Of a DNA stretch of 64,000 bases, positions 32,409 through 44,200 are shown one piece after another. Each line of letters opens with the position of its first letter. The stretch's first letter is position 1. Source of the DNA: Melampsora larici-populina 98AG31 (lineage: Eukaryota; Basidiomycota; Pucciniomycetes; Pucciniales; Melampsoraceae); NCBI RefSeq assembly GCF_000204055.1, contig NW_006768837.1, positions 125,020 to 189,019 of the forward strand, written 5' to 3'. The notes under the pieces were generated by a model, which was given only the letters and a program-made list of their open reading frames with translations, searched no databases and was not told the DNA's origin. The translations under genes and the position numbers were made by a program.

Positions 32409-34904
32409 ATGAGTGATGGTTAGTATTTTCAAATACCTCAAATTTCATTCAAGCTGGACCAACTCATGACTCTTGTTCTGTCATTTCAGTCAACGAGGTC
32501 GAAAACCTACTGGCTTCCCGTCTCTCAGCTCTCGACCCTAATGCAGCTGAGGAGAATACCTCCGTTCTGAACTCGATGGGTCTAAAACCAGAAGACACCA
32601 AACCCGACTCTAAGCCGAAAACTGGATTGCCCATCTCTCAACCCACTGCTTCGCCTGGTCTGTTTTCTGGCTAAAATTCAACGCGAAATTGTTTTGTTCT
32701 CATGACCATTAAATTATTTCGAATTTGATCAGAGTCACCAAAAGCAGAAAAATTTCCTCAAGATGATCCGGTAGCAGAAATCACTCAATCAAAAGGTGAG
32801 GAATTATGCTTGAAATCTTCATTTCAAGACTTTATTGACCTCTGGTCTTCTTTTCAGCCTCACAGCTCTTACAAAACCTATCACATCAAGTCGAGGTACG
32901 TCCGATCTGAATTTTAAAACCATCGTGATGGCAAGCGACCAATCACATGAAGACACTGTTTTAATCAACTGACTTGACTTTTATTGATCCGATTCTCTGA
33001 AGATCAAACTTGCGGACCAACAAGCTGATCCTAATTCACCACTCTATTCCGCTCAATCATTCGAAGATCTCAAATTGTAAGTTTGCATCAAATCCGCTTG
33101 GCCTTTTATGATCAAGATATATCTAATTTTCTTGATGACTTGGGTGATGTTCATGTTGATAGGAGGCCTGAACTGTTGAAAGGACTCTATCGAATGGGCT
33201 TTCAACGTCCTTCAAAGATTCAAGAGAGGGCCTTGCCATTACTACTTCAAGACCCGTAGGTCTCCTTCTTACCAAGATTCTACAACATCGTTCAGCATTA
33301 CATTGATGTTTTGGGGCGTGGGGAGAAAGACCTCGTAATATGATTGGTCAATCTCAATCTGGTACAGGAAAGACTGCTGCGTTTGTCCTGACGATGCTAT
33401 CACGAGTAGACCCGAGTAGGAAAGTCCCTCAAGCAATTTGTGTTTGTCCATCGCGTGAATTGGCGCGACAGATTTTGGATGTAGCAGATCAGATGGGTCA
33501 ATATCTAGAAGGTGTGACCAAGTGTTTGGCTTCGAAAGATACCCTCGTAAGGGGTGAAAGGATCGAAGCCCAGGTCATTGTGGGGACACCTGGGACAATC
33601 AAGGATGTGAGTATTCCCTCTTCAAGTTGATTATTGCAAGTGTCTTTGATTTCAATCAAAGCTGATAAAACACATTGCGGCTTGTTTTGATTCGTTCAGG
33701 CTCTCACTACCCATAGAATCAGTGGGACAAGAGAACCAGTGATTGACCCAAGTGGGATCAAAGTCTTGGTAGCAGATGAAGCAGATGTATTGGTGGGTAC
33801 TGGTTCACTAGGTGAACAGTGTATCGGGGTCAAAAAGTCTGCTCATTCCCTTTGAATCCTTATCAGTATAATCGTCATTTGACTGATGGATTCGTATCTC
33901 AGTGCGATCGGACGACAAAGTTCATCAGCTCAAATCATCCTTTTCTCAGCAACATTCCCAGATCATGTGAGGAAATATGCATCGAAATTTGCTCCTAATG
34001 CCAACGAGATTAAATTGAAGAAGGAAGAATTAACCCTAGAAGGCATTAAACAATTCTACATGGGTAAGTCAAGCCTTTCTGTTCTCGCACCGTCTCTTAC
34101 ATTCACGTACGAAATCAAGCTGACTTTGAAAATCGCATCAAGATTGTAACGATAGGGAACATAAGTACACAGTATTAGTAGAGCTCTATCAACTATTGAC
34201 TATAGGTCAATCGATCATCTTTGCCCAAGAAAGACGAACGGCAGATGAGATTGCACGTAGGATGAATGCTGATGGTCACAAGGTTGCCGTACTACATGGA
34301 GCTCAAGTTGGAGAAGGAAGAGATCAGACAATTGATGACTTTAGAGAAGGTAGAAGTAAAGTATTGATTACCACCAATGTGGTTGCTAGAGGAATTGATA
34401 TCTCTCAAGTTGTGAGTTGCAATTCTTGCTCTTGTTTTGGGATCGGAGGCTGATTCAGCCTCAAATTATGGTGATGGATAGAACTTGGTAGTTAATTACG
34501 ATTTGCCAAGGGATCCGATGAAAGGAGGGGCCGATGCTGAAACTTACTTACATAGGATCGGTAGGACTGGAAGGTTTGGACGAAAAGGAATTTCGATTGT
34601 CAGTATACTGAACTCACTATCTATCTATTCAAGAGCTCTTTGGAACAAGATCTGATTGTTTGTTTTGGTTGGGGTTATGTTGTTAGAATTTTATTCATGA
34701 TCAAAATAGTTATCAAGATATGATGAAGATTAAATCCGATTTAGAGATATCAGACGAACAGTTGGTGAAGGTAGACACTAAAGATTTTGATGATATGGAA
34801 AAAGTAAGTTATTCAATCACGCGTCACAAGATCAACTGTGTTGATTTTCTTGACGTGTTTCTACTTGATTTTTATAGACATTGAAAGCGGCCATCAAAGC
34901 ATGA
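32409..34904 (+). CDS. DBP5: DEAD-box RNA helicase of the Dbp5/DDX19 type
   Basis: ATP-dependent helicase that remodels mRNPs at the cytoplasmic face of the nuclear pore during mRNA export. The first exon is only ATGAGTGATG; it splices to [12 protein letters not shown], and many small introns follow. Motifs are in order: Q-motif region ([17 protein letters not shown]), Walker [13 protein letters not shown], Ia [17 protein letters not shown] in [23 protein letters not shown] in FSATF, then [38 protein letters not shown] and [11 protein letters not shown]. The C-terminus is the short Dbp5-type acidic end (KTLKAAIKA). The DEAD-following segment and QSIIFAQ match Dbp5 better than other DEAD-box groups. 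Length is normal (about 480-490 residues). No lesion seen. Confidence 0.95.
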
Positions 34905-35602
34905 ACTACGTATCATAAGTATGTGCATGGGATCATACTTGCTCAAATGCCAACACACTATGTATACATACCTTTTGTCTGTTTACGGTCGGCGAAAACC
35001 TCCAGAAGTGCTTGATTTATGTATGGGAAAGACTACTACTCACCATCGGAGGGATGAATTGCAGTGTAAACAGTGTAAACCATTTCTTTGAGCAGTTGGA
35101 AGGACACCCCGCGGCTTCTGGAGTAAGAGATGACTTGGTTGTTTATGATTTGCATTTGAATAAAAAGATAGCAGCTCAGTCAATTGAGTGTTTTTCCGTA
35201 TAATCAACCTTTTAACAATCACTACCGCGTCGGATGTATGACCATCTCATGAAGCAACCATTACACACTGTGACCTTTTACATATCTTTGCGCTCAGACT
35301 TGAGTCTCAAGGGTTTTCCCGCTACTAGCTACTGAGGGAATGTCTTTTGAAAGAGGCTTTCATGATCTGCGACTCGGACAGGTTTCCTCAAATGAGATTA
35401 CTGAGACTCTGCCCGGGGGTTCGTGTGAATGAGAACGACTGCGTCGACATTTACTGCGGAATGTGGTGACATGTGAGTGATAGGTGTATGTGGTAAAGAG
35501 TGACTTCCTATTTGTCCCATTTCATGCGACCAATCAGCAAACTCATCAGGATCATCAACAAAACACTTTAACTCACAATCTTACCACTCACCTCACTACG
35601 TC
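34905..35602. other. Intergenic region with no supported gene
   Basis: DBP5 3' side and the COX6 promoter. A short repeat (GCAGTGTAAACAGTGTAAACC) lies at about 35061. No exon or RNA gene recognised. Confidence 0.5.
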
Positions 35603-36436
35603 ATGGCTTCCATCCAAAGGCTCTTACGCTCATCAGTCATCCAGCCAACGATCAGATTGACTCCTCAAACCCCAAGTCTAGTTCGGAGCCAATTTGTCAC
35701 TCTTCAAGCCTTGAGGTCTTCTCAGCGAGGTTGGTGTCTTCTTGATGATTTGAATGCGATCATATGGAAATCATTTTGCATCATCAGAAGCTGAGAACTG
35801 TGACTTGGTTTTCAACTCGCGCGTCTCAACGAAAAAATAGCTTATTCGGCTGGTCATGCTCCTGAAGAGACTTACCCGGTTTTCAACGAACGATACACAC
35901 AATTCTTTGATGGAGTGGAAGACTTGTTCGAGGTATGTAGGATGTTACCTTATCATTCATCGATGAGGAGGGAAAAGAGAGCTGTCGATGGTTCATATGG
36001 TTGGATCGAATTGATTGACTTGAGTTTTCTCCCTACTGGCTTTTGATACGGGTTTAGCTTCAACGAGGACTTAACAACTGTTTTGCTTATGATCTTGTTC
36101 CGGCCGTACCCACGATCGAAGCTGCCCTCAAGGTGAGCTGCTTTCTATCCGATGTGGTAAATAGTCGGACCATCAATTGATATCTTTCCTCGACAGGCGG
36201 CTCGACGAGTCAATGACTTGCCAACGGCAATTCGAATTTTCGAAGGACTAAAAGAAAAGGTCAATACCATGGTCATCCAAGTCTCTTCATATATGGTCAA
36301 CTGAAGTTTTTTTCTTGGATTTGAATCGTAGGTTGAGAACAAGACACAGTACCAGGCTTATCTAGATGAGCTCAAGGTTCTTAAAGAAGAATTAGGGGTG
36401 CCAACAAAGGAAGAGCTTTACGGTCAAACTCTTTAG
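35603..36436 (+). CDS. COX6: Cytochrome c oxidase subunit Va (yeast Cox6 homologue)
   Basis: Nuclear-encoded accessory subunit of complex IV on the matrix side. Exon 1 (MASIQRLLRSSVIQPTIRL onward) is a typical Arg/Ser-rich mitochondrial presequence. After an intron (about 35730-35839) the mature part reads AYSAGHAPEETYPVF, then FNERYTQFFDGVEDLFELQ, RGLNNCFAYDLVPAVPTIE, AARRVNDLPTAIRIFEGLK, YLDELKVLKEELGVPTKEEL and stops after GQTL. These segments match COX5A/Cox6 through its whole length. Five exons; intron phases join cleanly. Confidence 0.96.
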
Positions 36437-37737
36437 TAGGATCTTTCATCGCTCCCGATTTGTGCTGCATTCTTTTGATATCATCACATATAGAAATACA
36501 CAAAATTCGACACAGCATGTGTAAATTTCTTCTATTGCCGAAGCTTGACGCTCTTCATGATTAGATTATTAGTGTGCCTCGATCGAAGCATGGCTACCAA
36601 GTTGGTGAAGAGACGCCGTACGTTCGTCAGAGTTGTACGTACAAAAGCTAGTCAGACCAATTCATTTCATCATCATCAAAGTACGAGGAGATCGTGTTCC
36701 ATCGCTGCAGAAATCTACATGGTTGGATAGCTTGCTCGTATGTGAGCAACAATTTAAGTTCTAGCTAGTATCGTACCTATCCTGGTGACCTGATGTTGAA
36801 AAGTTGATCTTGGTTTGCCATCGGTCTAAATATATGGGATGCCCTGTCGCGCTAACCACTTTGCGAATGTTTTGGAGATGTCCTATGATACGCATGTTGA
36901 TCCAGCTCCTTAAGCTTTGCGAGGACCGACTCCTTATGTTGCTTGCTAATCGAATAGCACACGAGGTAAGTCACTGGCGTTGTCCAAGTAATGAATAACT
37001 CAACATATATAACGCTATCCGAAAGAAAGGCGATTTGGCCCACACAAGGCCACGACAACTACCAAGGCGAGTAGTGACAAAAGTCTAGTTTGTACTGAGC
37101 TATCGTAGATCGAACTGGTTGATGACTGGAAATGAACGCATCGGTCGACTTGACGGTGTGACTCTTTGATGACCAAATGTAGAAGCAGCTAATCTCCAAG
37201 ACTTTCTCGCTTGGTGCACGATTCAGCCGGCAAAGTCGATAACACCGTCCCAATGACACTGAGCTTGGCAGCGAACCTTACTCAGCTGGGCGAGAAGAGG
37301 TTTCCTATTGGTCAAACTTCGGTTTCCTTGACCTATGTGAATGCACTCTCGCTTTCGATTTTGTCTTTCTGTTTGAACCTGAACATTGTGGTGAATATTT
37401 CATACTTACTTCCGACCACTTCATACCATATATCGTACCATATATCCTTGTGAAAAAGGTATTCGGAGCTCGCCTCCTGTCAGTTCCTAATCCTTTTTAA
37501 TCACAATCACTTTGTTTTAAGTAAACCATTTAGTGCTCCGAGCTGCTCTCGAGAAAGTTACGCTCTCACCCCGGGCGACCTGGTGTTGTCTGTTTGTGGT
37601 ATGTACTACTCTCGTTTCCTGCCGTCTCATCTTCCTACAATGCTGACGTTCTGATTCTTGAGTGTTTAGGTAAAAGCCGAGATATCTTTGTCTATCTCTC
37701 TCTCGAGTCCTGTTTGTATTTCTTTTGTGCTTCAAGC
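36437..37737. other. Intergenic region with no supported gene
   Basis: Sequence of near-neutral composition with several short ORFs lacking domains. 37400-37450 has a local ATATC-type duplication (CATACCATATATC). The 3' end may include the 5' UTR or an unrecognised first exon of the aquaporin-like gene. Confidence 0.45.
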
Positions 37738-39000
37738 ATGCCAATAACGCATTCAACCCTACGATGTGCGGTGAGCAGACTCTGACAGATGTTTCAGTGA
37801 GATATGCCCACTCATCTTCATGTTTCGATTTCGTCGTGTGCAGTGTCTAGAAGGGTTTGCATCCATGATCATGGTCTGGTTCTTGGGTGTTTTCATGATG
37901 TCTCTATCGACCGCCAAACTGGGCATTCACGGAAGCGCTTACTTGGCCATCTCCGTCGCTCTCGCTGTATTTCTTCTGACCCATATCATGTAAGGGTGTA
38001 TCATATTGGCAATGGATAAAGTCTCTTGAAGTTAACTGATAATTCCTACTTTGAACGTCTGATTGCAAGTGGTCCCATCTCAGGTGGTCACATCAGCCCA
38101 ATCGTAACTCTATCTACCTGTATCACCGGTCTTATCTCACCTCTCAAGGCTTTGGCTTACGTGTCTGCTCAAATGACAGGGGCCACCCTCGGAGGCATCT
38201 CCCTTGCAATGGCCCTAGGACCACGGGCTGCAGATGTTCAGAGTTATGGCTGTTATTTCAACCCATCACCCAGCTTTGCTTTATCTCACGCATTTTGCTT
38301 TGAGTTCATGAGCGCATTGGCCAACATCTCCATGATGTATGGTAAGTGGTCTCATTCAACCCTAATAACATTGAGTGTATTAAACTTTTTATACCGCTCT
38401 TTTGAATCATCAGGATACGGTATCAAGGCAGATTCCTCGACTACACAAGGTGGCCCAAAGCTAGCACCGCTTCTTAACGGCATCACTCTCGGGTTAGTCT
38501 ATTTTCAATCGATCCATTTCCAACTTTTGATTTATCCTGTTTTTTTAGCCTTTTTGTCTTTGCGTCTTCTGGCTTCGCCCCGGAGAACTCTTATCTGGGA
38601 ACCATAGGTTATCCAACGCGATGCTGGGCCACTTCCATCGGTCGCATGCAATTTTCTCAAAGTAATATCATCTCATCCTTTTTGTGTTGCCGATAATAAA
38701 AGCAACGGAAACTCATCATATTTTTTCATTGCATATTCAGATGATTGGATTTATTGGATTCCAAGTAAGCCTTTGATCTCTCTTTCCCCCATTCTGAATC
38801 AATCCTCATTGGTACTTCTTATAGGTATTTCTGCTTCCATAGTACATGGACTAGCTTATCGTTTCTTGAACCCTTTTGGCGAGCCACATATGGGTAAGAT
38901 CTTAGGTCACGAAGAAATTTCCCAAAGTTCACCAAAAGTGGTCATCCAAATGGATGGACCAAGGATCATGCAAGAAGGTGCCCAAGGAAGTGGAAAATGA
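37738..39000 (+). CDS. Aquaporin-like MIP protein with non-canonical NPA boxes
   Basis: Membrane channel of the major intrinsic protein family, six exons. After a short N-terminus (start at 37738 tentative) the first helix reads CLEGFASMIMVWFLGVFMMS. The first pore motif region is GPISGGHISPIVTLSTC, so NPA is replaced by SPI. Helices 3-4 follow (ALAYVSAQMTGATLGG, FCFEFMSALANISMMYG). The sixth-helix region reads LGLFVFASSGFAPENSYLG, then TIGYPTRCWATSIGRM, where the second NPA-R is replaced by YPT-R. The end NDWIYWIP and ASIVHGLAYRF fits the last helix, with a hydrophilic C-tail. The family assignment rests on helix order, GGHI..VTL and the conserved Arg. Altered NPA boxes suggest changed selectivity or loss of water conduction. 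The N-terminal exon is the least certain part. Confidence 0.82.
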
Positions 39001-40130
39001 ATCAATCTTTTTCTCATATACAAACTTGAGAATCAATCTTTGGTTTTTCATTCCGTTTAATCAACGTCTCATATCTTCACCTCGAACTCATATATGAATA
39101 AACCAATTCTCCACTCATCTCAACCACTTTTAATTCTACAATTCTTAAATGAAAACTCAACATACATGTTTCATAACAAACCCCTTTTCTTTCACATAAA
39201 TAGATGTATACTCAATTGTGGTTGTTTTTCTTGTTTTGAACCCAATATCTTTTCTTTCTTTTCTACATCTTTTCTATAATTTTTCTTCCCACTATACATA
39301 AACATACATAGATTGCGTTCTCAAGTGAAATTTAACACCTTTTTTTTCTTTTTTAACTGTAACTTTGAGTGTTACTTTTGCACACATATATCCTTGTAAA
39401 AGTATTTTTATTGACTTTTTTTTGTTCTCTATGTAAGCACAAATTATTTTTATCAAAATTTAAATCAATCAAGTTTCATCATCTCTTCAAAGGAAACTTA
39501 TTTTTGTTCTATGAGAATTCAACTATCGGTCTTGTATCCATTCTCAAACGTAATCTTTGCGAAGCAAATTTGTTACTCGGTTGAGAATACGAATTGCAAT
39601 TTGTAAGACTTACCTTACCATGATCATACAGTATATTAGTCAGTCAATAACCACAAGAAGCGCATGCATGAAAGGTGCTGATTTCAGTATCTCTTGCTTT
39701 ACAAATACATGTATACAGAGCGAATTTTAGCAAACTTCAAAAATGATCTAAAAATGCCATAAAATTAAAAATGATTCATAATCAGAGAGATGATTGAAAT
39801 TGGACACAAAAAGTGGTTTTGAGTTTGGGATAATGCTATTGTGCTTTGCAGAAAAAATGAGAAGAGAGATCTTTAGTTTTTTGTATCGTATAAATAATGA
39901 AATAAAAACAAATGAAATGACAATGTCTGTTGTTTTAAATCAAACATATACAAAACAATAAATGGGTGTACAATTGTTTTTTGTTTTTGGAAAAAATGTT
40001 GAGGATGCTAAACTAGCAATTCAAAAATGAAATAAAAGATGCAATTGTGATTGTTCCCCGCCCTACTTAATACATGTAAAATGCCAAGGATAGATTTGAT
40101 GATAGTCTTGATGGCATCAAAGACGGCTCT
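39001..40130. other. Intergenic region between convergent genes
   Basis: AT-rich 3' flanks of the aquaporin-like gene (plus) and the zinc-finger gene (minus), with T/A homopolymers consistent with two 3' UTRs. No gene supported. Confidence 0.55.
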
Positions 40131-41211
40131 TCAACGGTTGTAATGTGTTTTTGTATGTCTTTTCGCATTTGAACTAGTCGTGAATCGTTTGGAACAGGAA
40201 TGGAATTCGCATGCAAATGGCCTTACACCGTCATGTGCCACAGCTGTCATATCAAGAGAGTAAAGAAATGAGTCGATCAGTGATTTGTTGAACGACATGT
40301 TTACATAAAGAGATATTAAAGCGTGATTGGAATGGATGAGTGGACTGGAGGCAATACACATCATAGCGCACTATTTGCCACATATAAAAAGATTGAAAGG
40401 TTTTGCGAAGATAAGGGGGATAGAAGGTGACTTAGACTAACTTTGATGTTGTGACAGACTAGCTTGTCTCGCAAACTCTCGCCCGCAGATCTTACAGGTA
40501 CTGTGATCATCATACCAGCTCGTCAGTTAGCTGACTTCGACATGGATCTTGAAACAAAGAGAAATTGAACTGGTACTCAACAAGTACGAGCCAGACGGTC
40601 CTTGAGCTTTCGTATTTGTTTTCTTTGCAGGTCTAATCAGTTCCGACTCTGCTGATCGTTTCATGCTCTCCCTCCTGTATGCTTGTCCGGCCATTGGCTC
40701 GAAGTTTTCATCTGTTCGTCAAGCAGCAATCTTTCTTCAGAGCTTGCCGATTGTTAGAAATAAATTTAAGAGACGGAATGGACTTACAGTGCAGGCCAGG
40801 TGTGAAGGTAGGCGGCGGAGGGCCGGGCGGCGGTGTTAGTTGCGTATTCACATATGTTGGAAGCCCATATGTGAAAGGGAGGTTGAGCTGAGAAGCCTGG
40901 CATGGCTCAATTGGCGGTGTAGATTTTGATATCGGTTGTTGAGGTGGAAGAAGTGATTGAAAATCCACAGGAGGTAGCGAATAATCTTGTGGAAATGATG
41001 AACTAATCAACGTTCCAAAATCTCGAGGGCAAGGCGTCTCGAAGAAAGACGTAGAAGGTAGTAGCGCCGGGAGCAATGATTCAAGATCGAGATCAAAATC
41101 TTGATAACCAAGCACAGGCACCGGCATTGCCAATTGCGAGGGATCTGGCGGTGAAGCGTAGGTAGTGTAGCCTTGTAGGAAGTCAAATGGAGATGAACCT
41201 GAGTCGGTCAT
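40131..41211 (-). CDS. C2H2 zinc-finger protein, putative transcription factor
   Basis: Exon 1 (from ATG at 41211) encodes about 140 residues rich in Pro/Ser/Leu/Phe with no domain (MTDSGSSPFDFLQGY... PPPGPPPPTFTPG), a plausible activation region. The C-terminus carries two adjacent C2H2 fingers on separate exons. The first is CKICGREFARQASLSQHQ, completed by splicing to ...TVAH (an H-x4-H spacing). The linker is DGVRPF, and the second is CEFHSCSKRFTTSSNAKRH ending KTH. A middle exon with a basic patch (MKRSAESELIRPAKKTNTK) is likely but its borders are weak. The stop follows HYNR at 40131. DNA binding is expected from the fingers; targets unknown. Confidence 0.65.
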
Positions 41212-44200
41212 ATTGGTGTAAGTTTAACCTTTGGTGATGATAAGGTGGTTTAGGATGATTCGCTTCAAAAAGACAAAGTAGCTATGTCAATGAGTTGATT
41301 TATATGTGGACGATGCTGATGGAAAGCAGCGAGGATAGTTGAGTGTGTTTATATGCGAATTAGTGAATTACCTTTGACGGTCAACAGCTATTTTTTTTAT
41401 TTATCGATTGATGACGACACTTGGCTTTTGAGACTTTGATGTGATCAGTTTTGTTGCGATGTGAAGCTTTTTCAAAGAATCGCCCTATTTTCGGTTAGCG
41501 GCCGAACAGTCAATATTTGCCGAAATAAACCCTGGGACTCACGCACTTTATAGCCTTTTTCGTGCCGTGAATTAGAGGAAGAGAAAGAGTGCCTTCACAG
41601 CCTGATGCCCCGCTTTGGTTCCACCATTTCCCGCCCGACATCATGTGACATTGGGGATGGCGGAAACCAAACATTGGACATTTGTCTGTCTGAAAGGGCT
41701 GTCAGGTCGGCGAAACGCGCGGGGGAACTGGCAAGTGCCCCTCAACTTTTCGCTGAGACCCAGGATATGCCCATGACATACTGTTACTGTGTACATACAT
41801 ATCTACAATCCAAGCCCAACTGGGTTCCTCCACTTTTGATGAGCATGTGCCTGCGATGTGTTCTGTGTAGGAAAGTTCTGCACATATACTTCCCACCGTG
41901 TCCAAACCACAGCATCATTGTTTTTATGCATTGCTTCAAGTGCCTCCTGAGCCGTAGGCTATCAGACACTGTAACTAATTGTGCTCCGGTCCGGTAAAAC
42001 CCCTGTGGGGAACAGGACGCGTGCTGGCTGTTTAAAGCACCAATAATTCGACAGGGGGGATGTGAATGTTTTGAGGAGCTTTCTCTTCGGTTATGGCGGA
42101 CCAAACCCAACGGTTTTCCAGTCGCCAAGTCGAGTTGCTGAATTTAGCGATACACTCGAACGCTTTCGGGTTCATATGGCACATTACATACATTGGCGTG
42201 CCATTTGTTATCAAGAATGGAGGCTGCTGTTCATCACAAACATATGATACCCTGTCTCAACCTCCAGCATATGTTATTAGATAACCCGGGAACAGCCGGA
42301 AACACCCTTCTGTGTCTCTCCAGGGACGGGCTCATCCCGAGAAGGCCGATCCAAACAAATTTAAATATGTCAGACATCTGTGACTCGCATCCCAACTTGC
42401 AATTGTGTTTCGATGAGCGGAATGATGAGTCAAGACCCGAGTTCTTGTGAGTTTACTGATGCTCTTTAATCCGAAAGACCTTTGATAACGCTCCAGCTGA
42501 AGTCAGGTTTGAGACACCGCATTCGTCCACAATTCCAGTTGGCCAATTTTGGACATTCCAGACGCATTTTCGTCAATTGGGCGCTTTGTGGCCTGGGCGT
42601 AGATCACGTTGACAGCCAGGCTCGACGCTCCAAGACTCCGAGTCCCATGATAGCCAACTTGGCTATCATGGGACTCAGCCCCGGAGTCGAAATTGCGGAT
42701 CCAATTGGTTTCCAAGGTTTGCCTGTTTCCCCGCCGTAATTTGACTAAGTAATTTGCCAAGACTCGTATTTACAAGCAAGTTGTAACTTGTGGGATCGCA
42801 AACTTGGTGCCGCGTATGCGGCCCTCCGTGGCCTCCTTGCGACACAGCACATGGACATGGAATGTCATTTGGTGTACAGCAGCTCAAGTTTGATGCTGTT
42901 TGGTCCAAGCTATGTAAGCTTAACAAAGCCTGTCACGGGCGCGTTTGCCGCGTCCTCGAAGAGGGGCTTAGGACAGACTCATTTTTTTTGGCGGGGGAGC
43001 TCTTAAGATAATTAAGTCCACTTCTTTACTTTTGTCAAATTTTCCCTTGGCACCTCTTCACAAATCTACATATTTTGGTGTGCATTTCATGTGAAAGAGG
43101 ACACTCTGGACAACTTGAGCGCTGTGCAAAAACTGGGGTTCAAAATCAGAATACTTCCTCACAATGTGAACAAACAAATGGGGTGCCAAATTATGCAGCA
43201 AGATGTGGAGATCAACATATCTAATTTCTGGACCTTTTTGTGGAGAGGGGAAGTTGAGAAGTCAAAAAAAGGACCTAAGGAGACTTCACTCTTGAAGCTC
43301 CCCAGCCAAAAAACTTGAGTAAAGCATCCACAATGGTACCCAGATTGTGCCTAGCTTAACACAATCCCAACCAATTGCAGAGATGTCCCTTGGAACCTGT
43401 AGAGGGGGGTCTTGCCATTTAAATGTATTCCAAAGCCTGATAGGATTTTTGCTTTGGCATTGACTATCTCTAGACATCATTCTCACTGTCTCACACAATC
43501 CAGAACTTTGAGGTGCTCTTGTGAAATACAAAAGGCAAATTTTTCTGATTCTTTTGCCCACTTCAGATTCTTCTGAGATGCTCCAAAATCCAACAATCAG
43601 GCAGATTGGTGATTTGAAAAATTGAGATATTTACACACAAATCTGCTACAACTACACATAAATAATGTTCATTTGTTTGAATCAGTTCATGAGAGCCACT
43701 TTTCACCGCAGTTGTGTGATAAAGGCTCTTGAAAGTCACATTCTTGGGTATGCATTTCAAGCCAATGTCTTTCCATGGATGATGTGTTGTCATATGAGTT
43801 ATGTGAACAAGATGAAGGAGAGTATTCCGGCCAACTCATAATTCTAGAAAGAGTGCATGTTGTAAACTAAGAGTCTTTGAAGGATAAAGACTCCAAAACA
43901 GTCAAGAAATTGGATTCTTGCATTCTTATCAAGCAGGAATATGTGTTTAAGTCGTAAGTTCCTCCTCCACAGGCTCCAGAGGATGTCTGTGCTTTGAGGA
44001 GGGACTTAGTTAAGTTAGTGATTGTGCGGGCTCTTGACAATGTAGGGGTCAAAACGCAAAAGACCGCTACAGCGGATGTCAAACCCAAGGTGAGATGGCA
44101 AGAGCCCGCAGATTTTGAGAGGAGCTCTCCACATCAATCCACATGGCAATTACACAACATCTGTACAACCAAATATTGCAAAAACAACTGCATCACTCCT

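Noticed and set aside
41605..43011. Cluster of 60-130-codon ORFs on both strands
   Set aside because: No shared frame, domain or splice structure; overlapping frames on both strands suggest composition rather than genes.
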